From assembly GCA_002500135.1 (NCBI GenBank), contig DLSM01000010.1:63798-127797 (forward strand): a stretch of 64,000 nt of DNA. Direction: 5' to 3'. This DNA comes from Christensenella sp. UBA7862 (lineage in GTDB: Bacteria; Bacillota; Clostridia; Christensenellales; UBA1242). The notes beneath the pieces were generated by a model. The model searched no databases. It had not been told where the DNA came from and saw nothing but the letters and a program-made list of their open reading frames with translations. Positions 35,099 through 44,025 of the stretch are shown in pieces. The translations under genes and the position numbers were made by a program. Position 1 is the stretch's first letter. Each line of letters starts with the position of its first letter.

Positions 35099-35537
35099 AT
35101 ACATAAATAACTCTTTTCCCAGAGCGGATAGCATAATCTACTGTTTTGCTAGCACCGCTGCGGCACGTGTTTTCGATGTGACATACAACAACGTCACTGT
35201 TATCAACAATCCACCTATTTCTTTTCAAAATAAGCTGTTTTGGATAAACCTTTTCAAGCCCAGCCGAAACAAACCCATCAAAACAAGGCATTAAGTTGTC
35301 TTGTTCTTTTTTTGACGGAACAGAACACACAACACGATATATTTTCACACTTTGATACTTAAATTTAAGCCCAGCAACCACATTTGCACACAAATTGTCA
35401 AACGCACCCCTGTTGCCATCAAAAAAAGTCGTGTAGCCTTCTTTTATCAGCCCCTCAACCACCTCTTTCACCTTATCTTGAACCCCAACACACCTAAATT
35501 CCAACGAATGTCCCGCAAAACAAACTGTATTATTCAT
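35097..35537 (-). CDS. SLOG-superfamily (DUF1273-like) protein
   Basis: 146 residues with a Rossmann-like SLOG fold: VCFAGHSLEFRCVG near the start (strand plus nucleotide-binding loop), FDGNRGAFDNLCANVVA, and the conserved C-terminal SGASKTVDYAIRSGKRVI. SLOG proteins (YpsA, DprA and LOG relatives) bind or cleave nucleotide ligands and are common in stress, phage-defence and mobile contexts. No second effector domain is present. It diverges from an XRE regulator 118 bases away, and the intergenic region would hold the promoters of both. Confidence 0.75.
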   Translation of the reverse strand: MNNTVCFAGHSLEFRCVGVQDKVKEVVEGLIKEGYTTFFDGNRGAFDNLCANVVAGLKFKYQSVKIYRVVCSVPSKKEQDNLMPCFDGFVSAGLEKVYPKQLILKRNRWIVDNSDVVVCHIENTCRSGASKTVDYAIRSGKRVIYV

Positions 35538-35655
35538 AACACCCCACTAATTTACAATAGTGAAGTAATTATACAACCACAAGGAATTATTTGCAACCGA
35601 ATTTAACATTATAATAGTGAACGAAAGGTAACTATTTTAAATAAAGGAATTGATT

Positions 35656-35979
35656 ATGGACATTTGTAGAAAAATTGACATGATGAGAGTTGCAAAAGGG
35701 TGGACTTTTTATAGGTTAAGTCAAGAAACTGGTCTTTCTCAACAGACTTTTATTCGTTGGATGAGCGGGAATACTATCCCTACTATTCCAGCACTTCAAA
35801 GCGTGTGTGATGCATTCGGAATAACACTAGCAGAATTTTTTGCCGATTTATCTGGTGAACAAATTGTAGCAGTCAATTCGGACACAAAAGAATTATTTGA
35901 AAATTGGAAATATCTATCTGCAAGCGAAAAACAATCAATTCTTACAATTATGCAAAATTACATAAAGGGCAATAAGTAA
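35656..35979 (+). CDS. XRE-family helix-turn-helix regulator
   Basis: 107 residues from ATG 35656 (AAAGGAATTGATT upstream). Residues 4-62 form a Cro/CI-type HTH: KIDMMRVAKGWTFYRLSQET, then GLSQQTFIRWMSGNTIPTIP and LQSVCDAFGITLAEFFAD. The remaining 40 residues (LFENWKYLSASEKQSILTIM) are a short helical dimerisation segment. It sits between the divergent SLOG gene and the surface-protein gene at 36093, so it may control either or both. Confidence 0.85.
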   Translation: MDICRKIDMMRVAKGWTFYRLSQETGLSQQTFIRWMSGNTIPTIPALQSVCDAFGITLAEFFADLSGEQIVAVNSDTKELFENWKYLSASEKQSILTIMQNYIKGNK

Positions 35980-36035
35980 ATATAGTATAAAATATCGGAA
36001 AAAAGTATGTAAAATGGCATTGTTGCATTTTTCTC

Positions 36036-36064
36036 TTGACTTTTTGCTGTGTTAAAAATAAACT
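36036..36064 (+). promoter_or_regulatory. Promoter of surface protein A
   Basis: TTGACT (36036-36041), 17 bases, TAAACT (36059-36064); a short leader contains TTAGGGGG before ATG 36093. Confidence 0.6.
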
Positions 36065-36092
36065 TTATGCAGATAATATTTTAGGGGGAAAA

Positions 36093-37394
36093 ATGAGAAG
36101 ATTTTGGGAGAAGGCTAGAGTTTGGATGTTATGCATAAACTACACGCTTGTTATGGCGTTGCTGTGCATAGTTATTTACGGTGCGACCGCTCAAAGGACT
36201 TCTTCAAATGTGACTGTAACTTACAATCGCCCAACTTACACTGCAACTTTTGACCCAAATGGTGGGACTTGTGACACTGCAAGCAAAAACATAAAACTTG
36301 GTGACAATTATGGCACTCTTCCAACTCCAACTAGAACGGGCTATGACTTCTCGGGTTGGTTTGCGGGAAGTTCAGCTGTGTCAAGCGGGACACAATACAA
36401 AACAGTCGGCAACACAACTTTGACTGCAAGTTGGAGTGCTAAATCTTACACAATAACAAGCGGAACAAACCTCCCTGGCTCAAGCATTTCCGTCCCCTCA
36501 AGTGGAAAATTCGGGAGTGGCATTTCAATCTCTTCAAGCGGCAGTGCCACGGGATATAACTACTCATTAACAAATATAAAAATTTATTCGGGTAACTCCA
36601 CAAACGGAACTCTGCTTGCAACAATAACTTCAACTTCTTCCTCTTGGACAATGAGCGGAACATATTATTCGTCAATTTATGTTTATGCCACTTGGACAAG
36701 AAGTGCAAAAACATATACACTAACACTTGACCGTCAAAGCGGAAGTGGTGGTTCTTCAACTGCAACAGCAACATACAATGCCACTGTTCCAAACATTTCT
36801 ATTCCAACCAGAAACGGCTATACTTTTGGCGGATACTACACTGGCACAAATGGCTCGGGAACACAATACTACAATGCATCTGGCACAGGTCTTAAAACCT
36901 GGACAACAGACGGCGGTGCAACACTTTATGCCAAGTGGACTGCCATTCCAACGACTTTAACTGCAACTTCATATACTATTTCCGTCCCTCGAGGTACAAG
37001 CACTTACACTGCAGGATGGATACAACTTAATCTTGGTGGCGGTGGAGGCAAGTGGACATTGCAATGCACCAATTTAAGTATAAAGGCAGGTGTAAGTGAT
37101 TTTGAAGTTATACGTTATGATAGTGATTATTCAAATCAGAGATATGTAAAGAGTAGCACATCTGATGCCCAATTCCACACAAAACAAACAGAAAATGCGA
37201 ACAAAGTAACTGGCGAAACAACAAATTCTACTATTTGGTTGCATCATGATTTGTCTGGTGTTTCGTATATTGACAGTGACGGAACAAAAGAACGACAAAG
37301 AATGTATTACACATTCACAATTCGTGCCACGAGTGCTTATAACGGAACATACAAAGATATTCAAGTTCAAATGATTTATTTGTATGACGAATAG
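36093..37394 (+). CDS. InlB-repeat surface protein A (in-frame paralogue)
   Basis: 433 residues from ATG 36093 (TTAGGGGGAAAA upstream). A short basic start and signal-anchor ([20 protein letters not shown]) precede [18 protein letters not shown], a junction shared with the proteins at 41255 and 44026. An InlB B-type (Flg_new) repeat follows (about 48-113: [24 protein letters not shown]), then a diverged segment and a second repeat ending LYAKW near residue 290. The C-terminal 135 residues are a beta-rich domain of unknown type. Unlike its two paralogues it has no poly-G tract: the TFDPNGG region is encoded with mixed codons, so it is permanently in frame. Confidence 0.8.
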   Translation: MRRFWEKARVWMLCINYTLVMALLCIVIYGATAQRTSSNVTVTYNRPTYTATFDPNGGTCDTASKNIKLGDNYGTLPTPTRTGYDFSGWFAGSSAVSSGTQYKTVGNTTLTASWSAKSYTITSGTNLPGSSISVPSSGKFGSGISISSSGSATGYNYSLTNIKIYSGNSTNGTLLATITSTSSSWTMSGTYYSSIYVYATWTRSAKTYTLTLDRQSGSGGSSTATATYNATVPNISIPTRNGYTFGGYYTGTNGSGTQYYNASGTGLKTWTTDGGATLYAKWTAIPTTLTATSYTISVPRGTSTYTAGWIQLNLGGGGGKWTLQCTNLSIKAGVSDFEVIRYDSDYSNQRYVKSSTSDAQFHTKQTENANKVTGETTNSTIWLHHDLSGVSYIDSDGTKERQRMYYTFTIRATSAYNGTYKDIQVQMIYLYDE

Positions 37395-37425
37395 CAAAAA
37401 AGACTGGAAATTCCAGTCTTTTTGC
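37394..37425. terminator. Bidirectional terminator between surface protein A and gap
   Basis: GCAAAAAAGACTGGAA pairs with TTCCAGTCTTTTTGC, a long perfect stem between convergent genes. Confidence 0.9.
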
Positions 37426-37451
37426 TTGTATATTTTGTTCGCAAGGGTGGG

Positions 37452-38474
<1,023 letters not shown>

Positions 38475-38517
38475 CTAACAGTAGAATACAACAAGGATAT
38501 TTTCCCCTGATGACTGT

Positions 38518-38547
38518 ATTATACAACAAAGACTGTCCATCTTCCAA
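38518..38547 (-). promoter_or_regulatory. gap promoter
   Basis: Reading the minus strand: TTGGAA (38547-38542), 18 bases, TATAAT (38523-38518), about 50 bases upstream of the start codon. Confidence 0.55.
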
Positions 38548-38571
38548 CTTTTAAAACAAACTTTTACACAT

Positions 38572-39594
38572 TTATTTCACTTTTTTTGTGGAAGTGGTCG
38601 CTTTTGGCGCCTTTTTTGTGTTGCTTTTAACCGTTTTTGCTTTTGTAGAAGTCGTTTTTGTCACTTTTTCTTTCTTAGTGACGGTCTTTTTGCTAGTTTT
38701 AGTTGCTTTTTCAGATAAAGTGTTTTTGTTTTCAAGTTTTTGAGTTTTACTTGCAGATTTTTCTTCAAATGTTGAGCATTCAATCACTTCGCCAGTGTTT
38801 CTTAAGTCAAAAAAGTGCTTGCAAACCATCATAAGACAAACGGAAAGTGAAACTATCATAAAAAACACAGACACAAGAGTTATTGCAAGTTGATGAGCGG
38901 GGAACAGGATGTCGAATGTTATCATAAGAGCAAGTGCAACTTCAAATATTATGTTGGATACAACAGCACTCCTCAAGGCAGAGGACTTCTGATGAAAATC
39001 TGGCGAGTATGTTTCGCTTGCGCCGTCAATGAAGATTGTTTTTGACTGAAAACCTACAAGTGAGTTTGAATTTTTAAGAAGGCAAGATTTTTCGGGGAGT
39101 GATTGCATAATTTCCACCACATCACGAGAGTAAAGTCCCAAAGACAGGACATTCCCGCTGTCTTTCTGATTTGCCACAAGGGAAGAAAAGAGTTTGGAAC
39201 AATTTGACCATAGATTTGCAAAAAAGCCTTTTGCTTTGCCAAAACTCTTTGCCAAATGCACAATATCCGCTCCGTTTTTGTGTTCGTCAAGACACATTTC
39301 AAACACAGTGTCAATGCCACACAAAGCACAGTCACCAAGAAGCAAAACATCGCCGTCAAAGTCTTTTAGGCAAGTTTTGAATGCGTCATTATAACTAAAT
39401 CTTTTTTCAAAAACATTGAGCGTTACATTTGGAATGGTCTTAATATAAGCCAAGTTTTTGTCATCGGAGTTCTCGCAAGCAAAGACAATTTTTCTATCTA
39501 TGTGGGTTTTGTAAAATTCGCTTTTTGAAAATTCCTCAAAAAACTTTTTTGCGTCAACATCTTTGAATATTGGAAAAAAATAACATATTTTCAT
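38572..39594 (-). CDS. Glycosyltransferase-like membrane protein with Lys/Thr-rich tail
   Basis: 340 residues from ATG 39594; the longer frame is rejected because it runs through the promoter. Residues 1-200 resemble a family 2 glycosyltransferase fold (KICYFFPIFKDVDAKKFFEE, then DVLLLGDCALCGIDTVFEM), but the DxD motif is not conserved (LGDCAL). Two transmembrane helices follow (about 225-280, NIIFEVALALMITFDILFP and ITLVSVFFMIVSLSVCLMMV). The last 50 residues are a repetitive Lys/Thr/Ser tail (TKTSKKTVTKKEKVTKT) like histone H1, so it may bind nucleic acid or acidic polymers. The start codon follows the -10 box by six bases: another leaderless candidate. Confidence 0.55.
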   Translation of the reverse strand: MKICYFFPIFKDVDAKKFFEEFSKSEFYKTHIDRKIVFACENSDDKNLAYIKTIPNVTLNVFEKRFSYNDAFKTCLKDFDGDVLLLGDCALCGIDTVFEMCLDEHKNGADIVHLAKSFGKAKGFFANLWSNCSKLFSSLVANQKDSGNVLSLGLYSRDVVEIMQSLPEKSCLLKNSNSLVGFQSKTIFIDGASETYSPDFHQKSSALRSAVVSNIIFEVALALMITFDILFPAHQLAITLVSVFFMIVSLSVCLMMVCKHFFDLRNTGEVIECSTFEEKSASKTQKLENKNTLSEKATKTSKKTVTKKEKVTKTTSTKAKTVKSNTKKAPKATTSTKKVK

Positions 39595-39600
39595 ACTAAA

Positions 39601-39629
39601 AGTATAACTTATTCTAAAAAAAAAGAAAA
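39601..39629 (-). promoter_or_regulatory. Promoter of the glycosyltransferase-like gene, predicted leaderless start
   Basis: On the minus strand: TTTTCT (39629-39624), 17 bases, TATACT (39606-39601), then six bases to ATG 39594. The expected +1 falls on the start codon and no Shine-Dalgarno sequence is present. Confidence 0.5.
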
Positions 39630-39667
39630 CAAAATTTAAGAAAATTTGCAAAAATGGGAATATTTAT

Positions 39668-39696
39668 TTAACAATTTCTAAAAAACAATGTAAAAT
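39668..39696 (+). promoter_or_regulatory. fba promoter
   Basis: TTAACA (39668-39673), 17 bases, TAAAAT (39691-39696); AAAGGAG follows before ATG 39718. Confidence 0.65.
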
Positions 39697-39717
39697 ATTG
39701 GCATAAAGGAGTAAATT

Positions 39718-40644
39718 ATGGAAAAATTTTTGTTGACTGACGCACTTAAAAATGGATACGCCGTTGGTGCTTTTAACTTTGGAACAATGGAAGTTTTAAA
39801 GGCAATTATTCTTGGGGCAGAGAGCAAAAACTCTCCCGTTATTTGCCAAATTTCTGAAAGTGCAATGAACTTTGTGGGTGATGAATATCTCAAAAACCTC
39901 ATTAAGGCTGCGAGAAAAACTTGCCACGTGCCAGTTAGTTTTCACCTTGACCATGGCAGGTCTTTTGAAATGGCAAAAAGAGCAATTAAGGCAGGTTGCG
40001 ACTCGGTGATGATTGACGCTTCAATGCTTCCTTATGAAGACAATGTTGCAATCACCAAAAAAGTTGTAGATTATGCACACGCAAAGGGAGTGTTTGTTGA
40101 AGGGGAACTTGGCTCCATTGCTGGCATAGAAGACGAACTGAAAGTTGAAGATAAAAACAGTTTTTACACTTCTCCAAAGCAAGCAAAAGACTTTGTAAAA
40201 CGCACTGGTGTCGATAGCCTTGCAATAGCAATCGGCACAAAACATGGGGCATATAAATATTCTGGTGACGCAAAACTTCGCTTTGATATTTTGGAACAAA
40301 TTCAAAAGGAAATTCCAAATGTTCCACTTGTTTTGCATGGAGCAAGCGGAGTGGAGAAAAGTGATGTTGACGCACTTTATGACCTTGGGGTTGATATTCG
40401 TGGAGCGAAGGGAATTCCAGAACCATTCCTTCAAAAAGCATGCGGTATGCACATTTGCAAAGTAAATGGTGATACCGACCTTAGAATTTCTTATTTGAAG
40501 GGAATTTTGGGAGATATTAAAAACAATAACAAAAACATTGACTACAGAAAATATCTCGCCAGCGGAATGAACGAAATTTCAAAAATTGTCGCACACAAGA
40601 TTGATGTTTATGGCAGTGCAAACAAAGCACCTAAACAATCATAA
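39718..40644 (+). CDS. fba: Class II fructose-bisphosphate aldolase
   Basis: 308 residues, standard length for the zinc-dependent class II family (FbaA/GatY type). It interconverts fructose-1,6-bisphosphate with dihydroxyacetone phosphate and glyceraldehyde-3-phosphate. Visible are GAFNFGTMEVLKAII, the zinc and catalytic motif SFHLDHG, SVMIDASMLPYEDN, GELGSIAGIEDE, the zinc ligand region IAIGTKHGAYK and VLHGASGV. The start has AAAGGAGTAAATT upstream. Its 3' end overlaps the convergent membrane-protein gene by 14 bases. The GatY/tagatose-bisphosphate branch is a less likely alternative. Confidence 0.93.
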   Translation: MEKFLLTDALKNGYAVGAFNFGTMEVLKAIILGAESKNSPVICQISESAMNFVGDEYLKNLIKAARKTCHVPVSFHLDHGRSFEMAKRAIKAGCDSVMIDASMLPYEDNVAITKKVVDYAHAKGVFVEGELGSIAGIEDELKVEDKNSFYTSPKQAKDFVKRTGVDSLAIAIGTKHGAYKYSGDAKLRFDILEQIQKEIPNVPLVLHGASGVEKSDVDALYDLGVDIRGAKGIPEPFLQKACGMHICKVNGDTDLRISYLKGILGDIKNNNKNIDYRKYLASGMNEISKIVAHKIDVYGSANKAPKQS

Positions 40645-41059
40645 CAACAATCAAAAACAGCGAGCATACAACCGCCAAAACGGACAAAACTATGCCAATA
40701 ATTCCAATGGACTTGCGATTGAGCCTGCATTGCATAACGCCAAACACAAAGCCATAAATTGCAAGGATAATTGAAATTACAATTCCACTGAAAATATATA
40801 TAACAAGCATCAAAACATATGACATTCCAATTACATCAAGTTCCATAAGATTTGCAATCAAGCAACACCCCGACACAAGCAGAGCAATTATGGACAGTGT
40901 AAGCGACAACTTGCCATATTTTTTGATGTTTTTTCTTTCTTCCTCTGGCTTTTCCTTGTCGGCATTGTATCCGTTTACAATATTCCTAAACAAGAAAAAC
41001 CCCGTAATCTTTCCCACCGAGTCCTTTTCATCAAGTCCATTTTTGCTTCTTAACTCCAT
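40631..41059 (-). CDS. Small membrane protein with poly-G tract before its start codon
   Basis: 142 residues. A charged N-terminal third (RSKNGLDEKDSVGKITGFF, EKPEEERKNIKKYGK) is followed by three transmembrane segments (LSIIALLVSGCCLIANLM, MSYVLMLVIYIFSGIVISII, IGIIGIVLSVLAVVCSLFLI). The family is not recognised; it loosely resembles DUF4190-type proteins. The start codon at 41059 is preceded by TAGAAA, then nine G (41074-41066 on the minus strand), then a TAAAAT -10-like box. The G run is therefore both the only possible Shine-Dalgarno sequence and the likely initially transcribed region, so its length could set expression. Confidence 0.6.
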   Translation of the reverse strand: MELRSKNGLDEKDSVGKITGFFLFRNIVNGYNADKEKPEEERKNIKKYGKLSLTLSIIALLVSGCCLIANLMELDVIGMSYVLMLVIYIFSGIVISIILAIYGFVFGVMQCRLNRKSIGIIGIVLSVLAVVCSLFLIVVMIV

Positions 41060-41065
41060 TTTCTA

Positions 41066-41074
41066 CCCCCCCCC
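41066..41074 (-). repeat. Poly-G tract (9 G) in the 5' region of the membrane-protein gene
   Basis: Nine C on the plus strand are nine G on the coding strand, placed between the -10-like TAAAAT (41080-41075) and the start codon, six bases from ATG. Slippage here would alter Shine-Dalgarno spacing or promoter geometry. Confidence 0.75.
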
Positions 41075-41166
41075 ATTTTATCCATATTTTGTGCAGAAAT
41101 TGAATAATTAAAACAGAGCCAGTGCCTTTTATTAAAATTTGTTGCTAAAAAATATCTATCAAAAAC

Positions 41167-41195
41167 TTGACAACTTGAGCAATATATTTTAAAAT
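41167..41195 (+). promoter_or_regulatory. Promoter of surface protein B
   Basis: TTGACA (41167-41172), 17 bases, TAAAAT (41190-41195). A leader of about 50 bases ends in AAAGGGAGAAGTGGAA before ATG 41255. Confidence 0.75.
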
Positions 41196-41254
41196 TTTTA
41201 CAGAAAATATTTTAGAATATGAGGCAAAACTTGACGATAAAGGGAGAAGTGGAA

Positions 41255-42839
41255 ATGAGATTTTGGGATAAAGTGCGAGTTGGAATGTTGTGCGTAAATT
41301 ATACACTCGTCATGGTTCTTTTGTCCATTATCATTTTCGGAGCAACTCAACAAAGAGCCACAGGAAATGTGTCTGTAAGGTATTCTAGACCCTCTTACAC
41401 CGTCACTTTTGACCCAGCGGGGGGGGGGGGTATCTCCCAGCCAAAAGACCGTTAAATTAGGCGATTTATACGGTGATTTGCCTGTTCCGACAAAAACGGG
41501 TTATTCTTTTGTCGGTTGGAAATACAGCAATGAACTTGTCACATCAACAACCAAAAACTTGACCCAAGGAGACCACACCTTAACCGCTTCATGGGGACAT
41601 TCAGTTAAATTTGACTATAACAACGGGACATTATCAAACTCACTTTCTCCAACTTATGCTGGGGAAGTCGGCACAACAACATCACTTCCAAGCACACTTA
41701 ACCCAACCTACTCGGGGCACACCTTTGCGGGCTGGCATTATGGAAAAAATTTAATTGAGCCAACAACATTCACTGGCTCAAATTTTATCGCACTCGGCCG
41801 TGACTATATGTTCACAGACAAGTTCACTGTCGTAGTCAGGGCATATATGGATGATTGGACGAAATTTGGTACAAAAAAAACCACCCTTATCAGTTGCACT
41901 GAAAGGGGTGGGTGGTCGTTGAGTAATGAGATTGACTATAATGCTGTCAACTATATTTCATTTGCTTTTATGAGTGAAAAGACAAATTCATATATACACA
42001 CATATAGTTCTATAACTTTTTCCCAAATGTCCAGTGGTTATCACACATTTATTGGGACTTTTGATGGCTCATATGCACGCTTGTATATTGATGGAATTTT
42101 GGTCGGGACAAGTGCAAATGCTTCAACTACAATAAAATATGATTCATCAAATGGAATATTTGTTGGAGCTGAAGCAGAAGCGAATACAGTTTCTCCTTAT
42201 GGTTATTTTTTTACGGGAAAGGTTGATTATGTATCAATAGAAAATAGCACAATAGACGAAGCAAAAAATATAGGAGCTAACTTAATAACAGGAACCAATT
42301 TTGATGGGTCAAATTATATTTCACTTGGGAAAGCATATAAGTATAAAAGTAAGATAGCTATAACAATAAGGGCTTCAATGAATGACTGGTCAAAATTCTC
42401 TTTAATGTCAATGATTTCTTGCACCAATGGCGGTGGCTGGGCTATTGAAGCAAAGCAAGATGTAATTTTATTTGCTGCATATGATAGTAGTAGCAATGAT
42501 TACAATCGTGCATTTTCTTCCATAAAGACATCTGAACTAAAAAGTGGATATCATACTTTCGTTGGCATATTTAATGGCGAAGATTTAAAATTATATATAG
42601 ACGATGAACTTGTGGCAAATGGGACAAAGTTTGGCTCAAAAAACATTAAATATTATCCCGACAATGGGATATTTGTTGGGGCTGAGGCGGGCAATAATAC
42701 TTCATCTCCAGAAGTAGATTATTATCAGTATTTTAAGGGAACAATAAGCTACGTTTCTATTGATAACACATTTGTGGCAAATAAAAATAGTTATATTTAT
42801 CAAGACTTTGATGTTGTTGCAACAGCAATTTGGAACTGA
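41255..42839 (+). CDS. Phase-variable InlB-repeat surface protein B, out of frame here at a 12-G tract
   Basis: ATG 41255 has GGGAG upstream. As written, translation stops at TAA 41453-41455, giving 66 residues: a signal anchor (MLCVNYTLVMVLLSIIIFG), the shared junction, and the start of an InlB-type repeat (TFDPAGGGG). Removing one G (11 in place of 12) joins this to the open frame ending at 42839 and gives 527 residues. The repaired repeat reads GGGVSPSQKTVKLGDLYGDL then PTKTGYSFVGW and aligns with paralogue A without gaps. Downstream lie a second InlB-like repeat and two tandem LamG/concanavalin-like modules (about 170-330 and 345-510; each has RAYMDDW or RASMNDW, SGYHTF, NGIFVGAEA). Likely an adhesin switched by tract length. 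Confidence 0.8.
41419..41430 (+). repeat. Poly-G tract (12 G) inside surface protein B
   Basis: Twelve consecutive G within the glycine turn of the InlB-type repeat. Frames before and after the tract differ by one base; 8, 11 or 14 G would be in frame. Confidence 0.9.
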
Positions 42840-42873
42840 AAATGTATTTTAAAACAAATCTCTCACAAATCCC

Positions 42874-42902
42874 TTGACAAGTGATAAAAAGTGTGGTAAA
42901 GT
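42874..42902 (+). promoter_or_regulatory. rplU operon promoter
   Basis: TTGACA (42874-42879), 17 bases, TAAAGT (42897-42902) with an extended TGG. No terminator is seen between surface protein B and this promoter, so read-through from B is possible. Confidence 0.65.
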
Positions 42903-42908
42903 GGCGGT

Positions 42909-42986
42909 ATCCGCATGGAAAAGGTTAAAAAGTGGGCTTCTGGCTTCACCTTAACAGCGAGTTTGGAGGATAAGGAGGAAAACAAA
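42909..42986 (+). promoter_or_regulatory. Structured 5' leader of rplU, possible L21 leader
   Basis: About 78 bases between the expected start site and ATG 42987. GTTAA..GTG (from 42931) can pair with CAC.TTAAC, and GGAGGATAAGGAGG supplies a double ribosome binding site. Firmicute rplU operons often carry an L21 autoregulatory leader at this position; I cannot confirm its consensus by eye. Confidence 0.35.
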
Positions 42987-43298
42987 ATGTATGCTATCGT
43001 TCTTTCTGGCGGAAAGCAATATAAGGCAGAAGAAGGCAAGTTTATTGATGTTGAAAAACTTGACGGAAATGTTGGAGATAAAGTAAATCTCGATGTGCTT
43101 TGCGTGTCAGACGAAAAAGGTCTTGAAACAGGCAAACCTGTTTTGAGCAAGGTTAAGTGTGAAGCAGAAATCATTCTTCAAGGAAAACAAGACAAAATCA
43201 TCGTTTTCAAATACAAAGCAAAGAAGAATGAAAGAAAGAAACAAGGTCACAGACAACCTTTCACCAGAGTTAAAATATTGTCGATAAAGAGAGTTTAA
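42987..43298 (+). CDS. rplU: Ribosomal protein bL21
   Basis: 103 residues, standard length; a 50S subunit protein binding 23S rRNA. MYAIVLSGGKQYKAEEGKFI is the typical N-terminus, and KKNERKKQGHRQPFTRVKI the conserved basic C-terminus. ATG 42987 follows AAGGAGGAAAACAAA; the upstream in-frame ATG at 42915 is in the leader. First gene of rplU-prp-rpmA, the conserved Firmicute order. Confidence 0.97.
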   Translation: MYAIVLSGGKQYKAEEGKFIDVEKLDGNVGDKVNLDVLCVSDEKGLETGKPVLSKVKCEAEIILQGKQDKIIVFKYKAKKNERKKQGHRQPFTRVKILSIKRV

Positions 43299-43303
43299 TT
43301 TTT

Positions 43304-43633
43304 ATGACAAAAATTACGGTCACTAAAAATAATGATGAAATCGTGGAACTGGAATGTGACGGACACACCGATTATGGCGTGAACGGCGAAGACATTGTGT
43401 GCAGTGCATTATCCAGCATTGTCCAAACAGCAGTTTTGGGGCTTATGATGGTCGCTGGCATAAATGTTTCACTAAAAAGGGACGAAAATAGGGGATATCT
43501 TAAACTCGTTCTCCCACAAAACATTTCGCAAGAAGCAAGACACGATGCAAATATAATCTTAAACACAATGATGTGTGGAATAAGTGACCTGAGGGAAGGT
43601 TTTTCAGATTTTATAGAACTGGAGGTTAAGTAA
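43304..43633 (+). CDS. prp: Ribosomal-processing cysteine protease Prp
   Basis: 109 residues, YsxB family. Catalytic residues His21 (DGHTDYG) and Cys33 ([11 protein letters not shown]) are in place. Prp removes the N-terminal extension of L27 in Firmicutes and is essential where L27 carries that extension, as the L27 here does. It lies five bases after rplU and just before rpmA, so enzyme and substrate are made from one mRNA. Confidence 0.93.
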   Translation: MTKITVTKNNDEIVELECDGHTDYGVNGEDIVCSALSSIVQTAVLGLMMVAGINVSLKRDENRGYLKLVLPQNISQEARHDANIILNTMMCGISDLREGFSDFIELEVK

Positions 43634-43634
43634 G

Positions 43635-43928
43635 ATGTTTATTCAGTTGCAATTGTTCGCTCACAAAAAGGGCGGTGGTAGCACAAAGAACGGACGTGAC
43701 AGTCAAGCCAAAAGACTTGGTGTCAAATGTGGTGACGGTCAACACGTTCTTGCTGGCAATATTATTGTTCGCCAACGTGGCACAAAATTTTACCCAGGCG
43801 ACAATGTAGGTCTTGGAAAGGACTACACATTGTTTGCACTTCGTGACGGAAAGGTGAAATTTATCACAAAACACGGCGACAAAAAATATGTCACAGTGGT
43901 TGAAGAAACTGCAAAGAAAGCAAAATAA
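43635..43928 (+). CDS. rpmA: Ribosomal protein bL27 with Prp-cleavable N-terminal extension
   Basis: 97 residues. The mature protein starts [20 protein letters not shown], preceded by the extension MFIQLQLF, which matches the Prp cleavage context (cut before the Ala). Mature L27 reaches into the peptidyl-transferase centre. The C-terminal part ([20 protein letters not shown]) is canonical. The start codon lies one base after the prp stop. A terminator at 43933-43960 ends the operon. Confidence 0.97.
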   Translation: MFIQLQLFAHKKGGGSTKNGRDSQAKRLGVKCGDGQHVLAGNIIVRQRGTKFYPGDNVGLGKDYTLFALRDGKVKFITKHGDKKYVTVVEETAKKAK

Positions 43929-43932
43929 ATGG

Positions 43933-43960
43933 AAAATTCCTCGAAATGGGGAATTTTTTT
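43933..43960 (+). terminator. Terminator of the rplU-prp-rpmA operon
   Basis: AAAATTCC pairs with GGAATTTT around TCGAAATGG, followed by further T. Confidence 0.8.
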
Positions 43961-43961
43961 C

Positions 43962-43990
43962 TTGACAAAATTTAACATATATCCTACACT
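43962..43990 (+). promoter_or_regulatory. Promoter of surface protein C
   Basis: TTGACA (43962-43967), 17 bases, TACACT (43985-43990), placed immediately after the rpmA terminator. GGAGG precedes ATG 44026. Confidence 0.7.
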
Positions 43991-44025
43991 TTTTGAGAAT
44001 AATAGAACTATGGAGGAATTTTAAA

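Noticed and set aside
37131..37397. Long antisense frames within well-defined genes, such as those opposite uvrA, ppdK and the Mur ligase
   Set aside because: They lack ribosome binding sites and domain signatures and mirror the codon bias of the real genes on the other strand.
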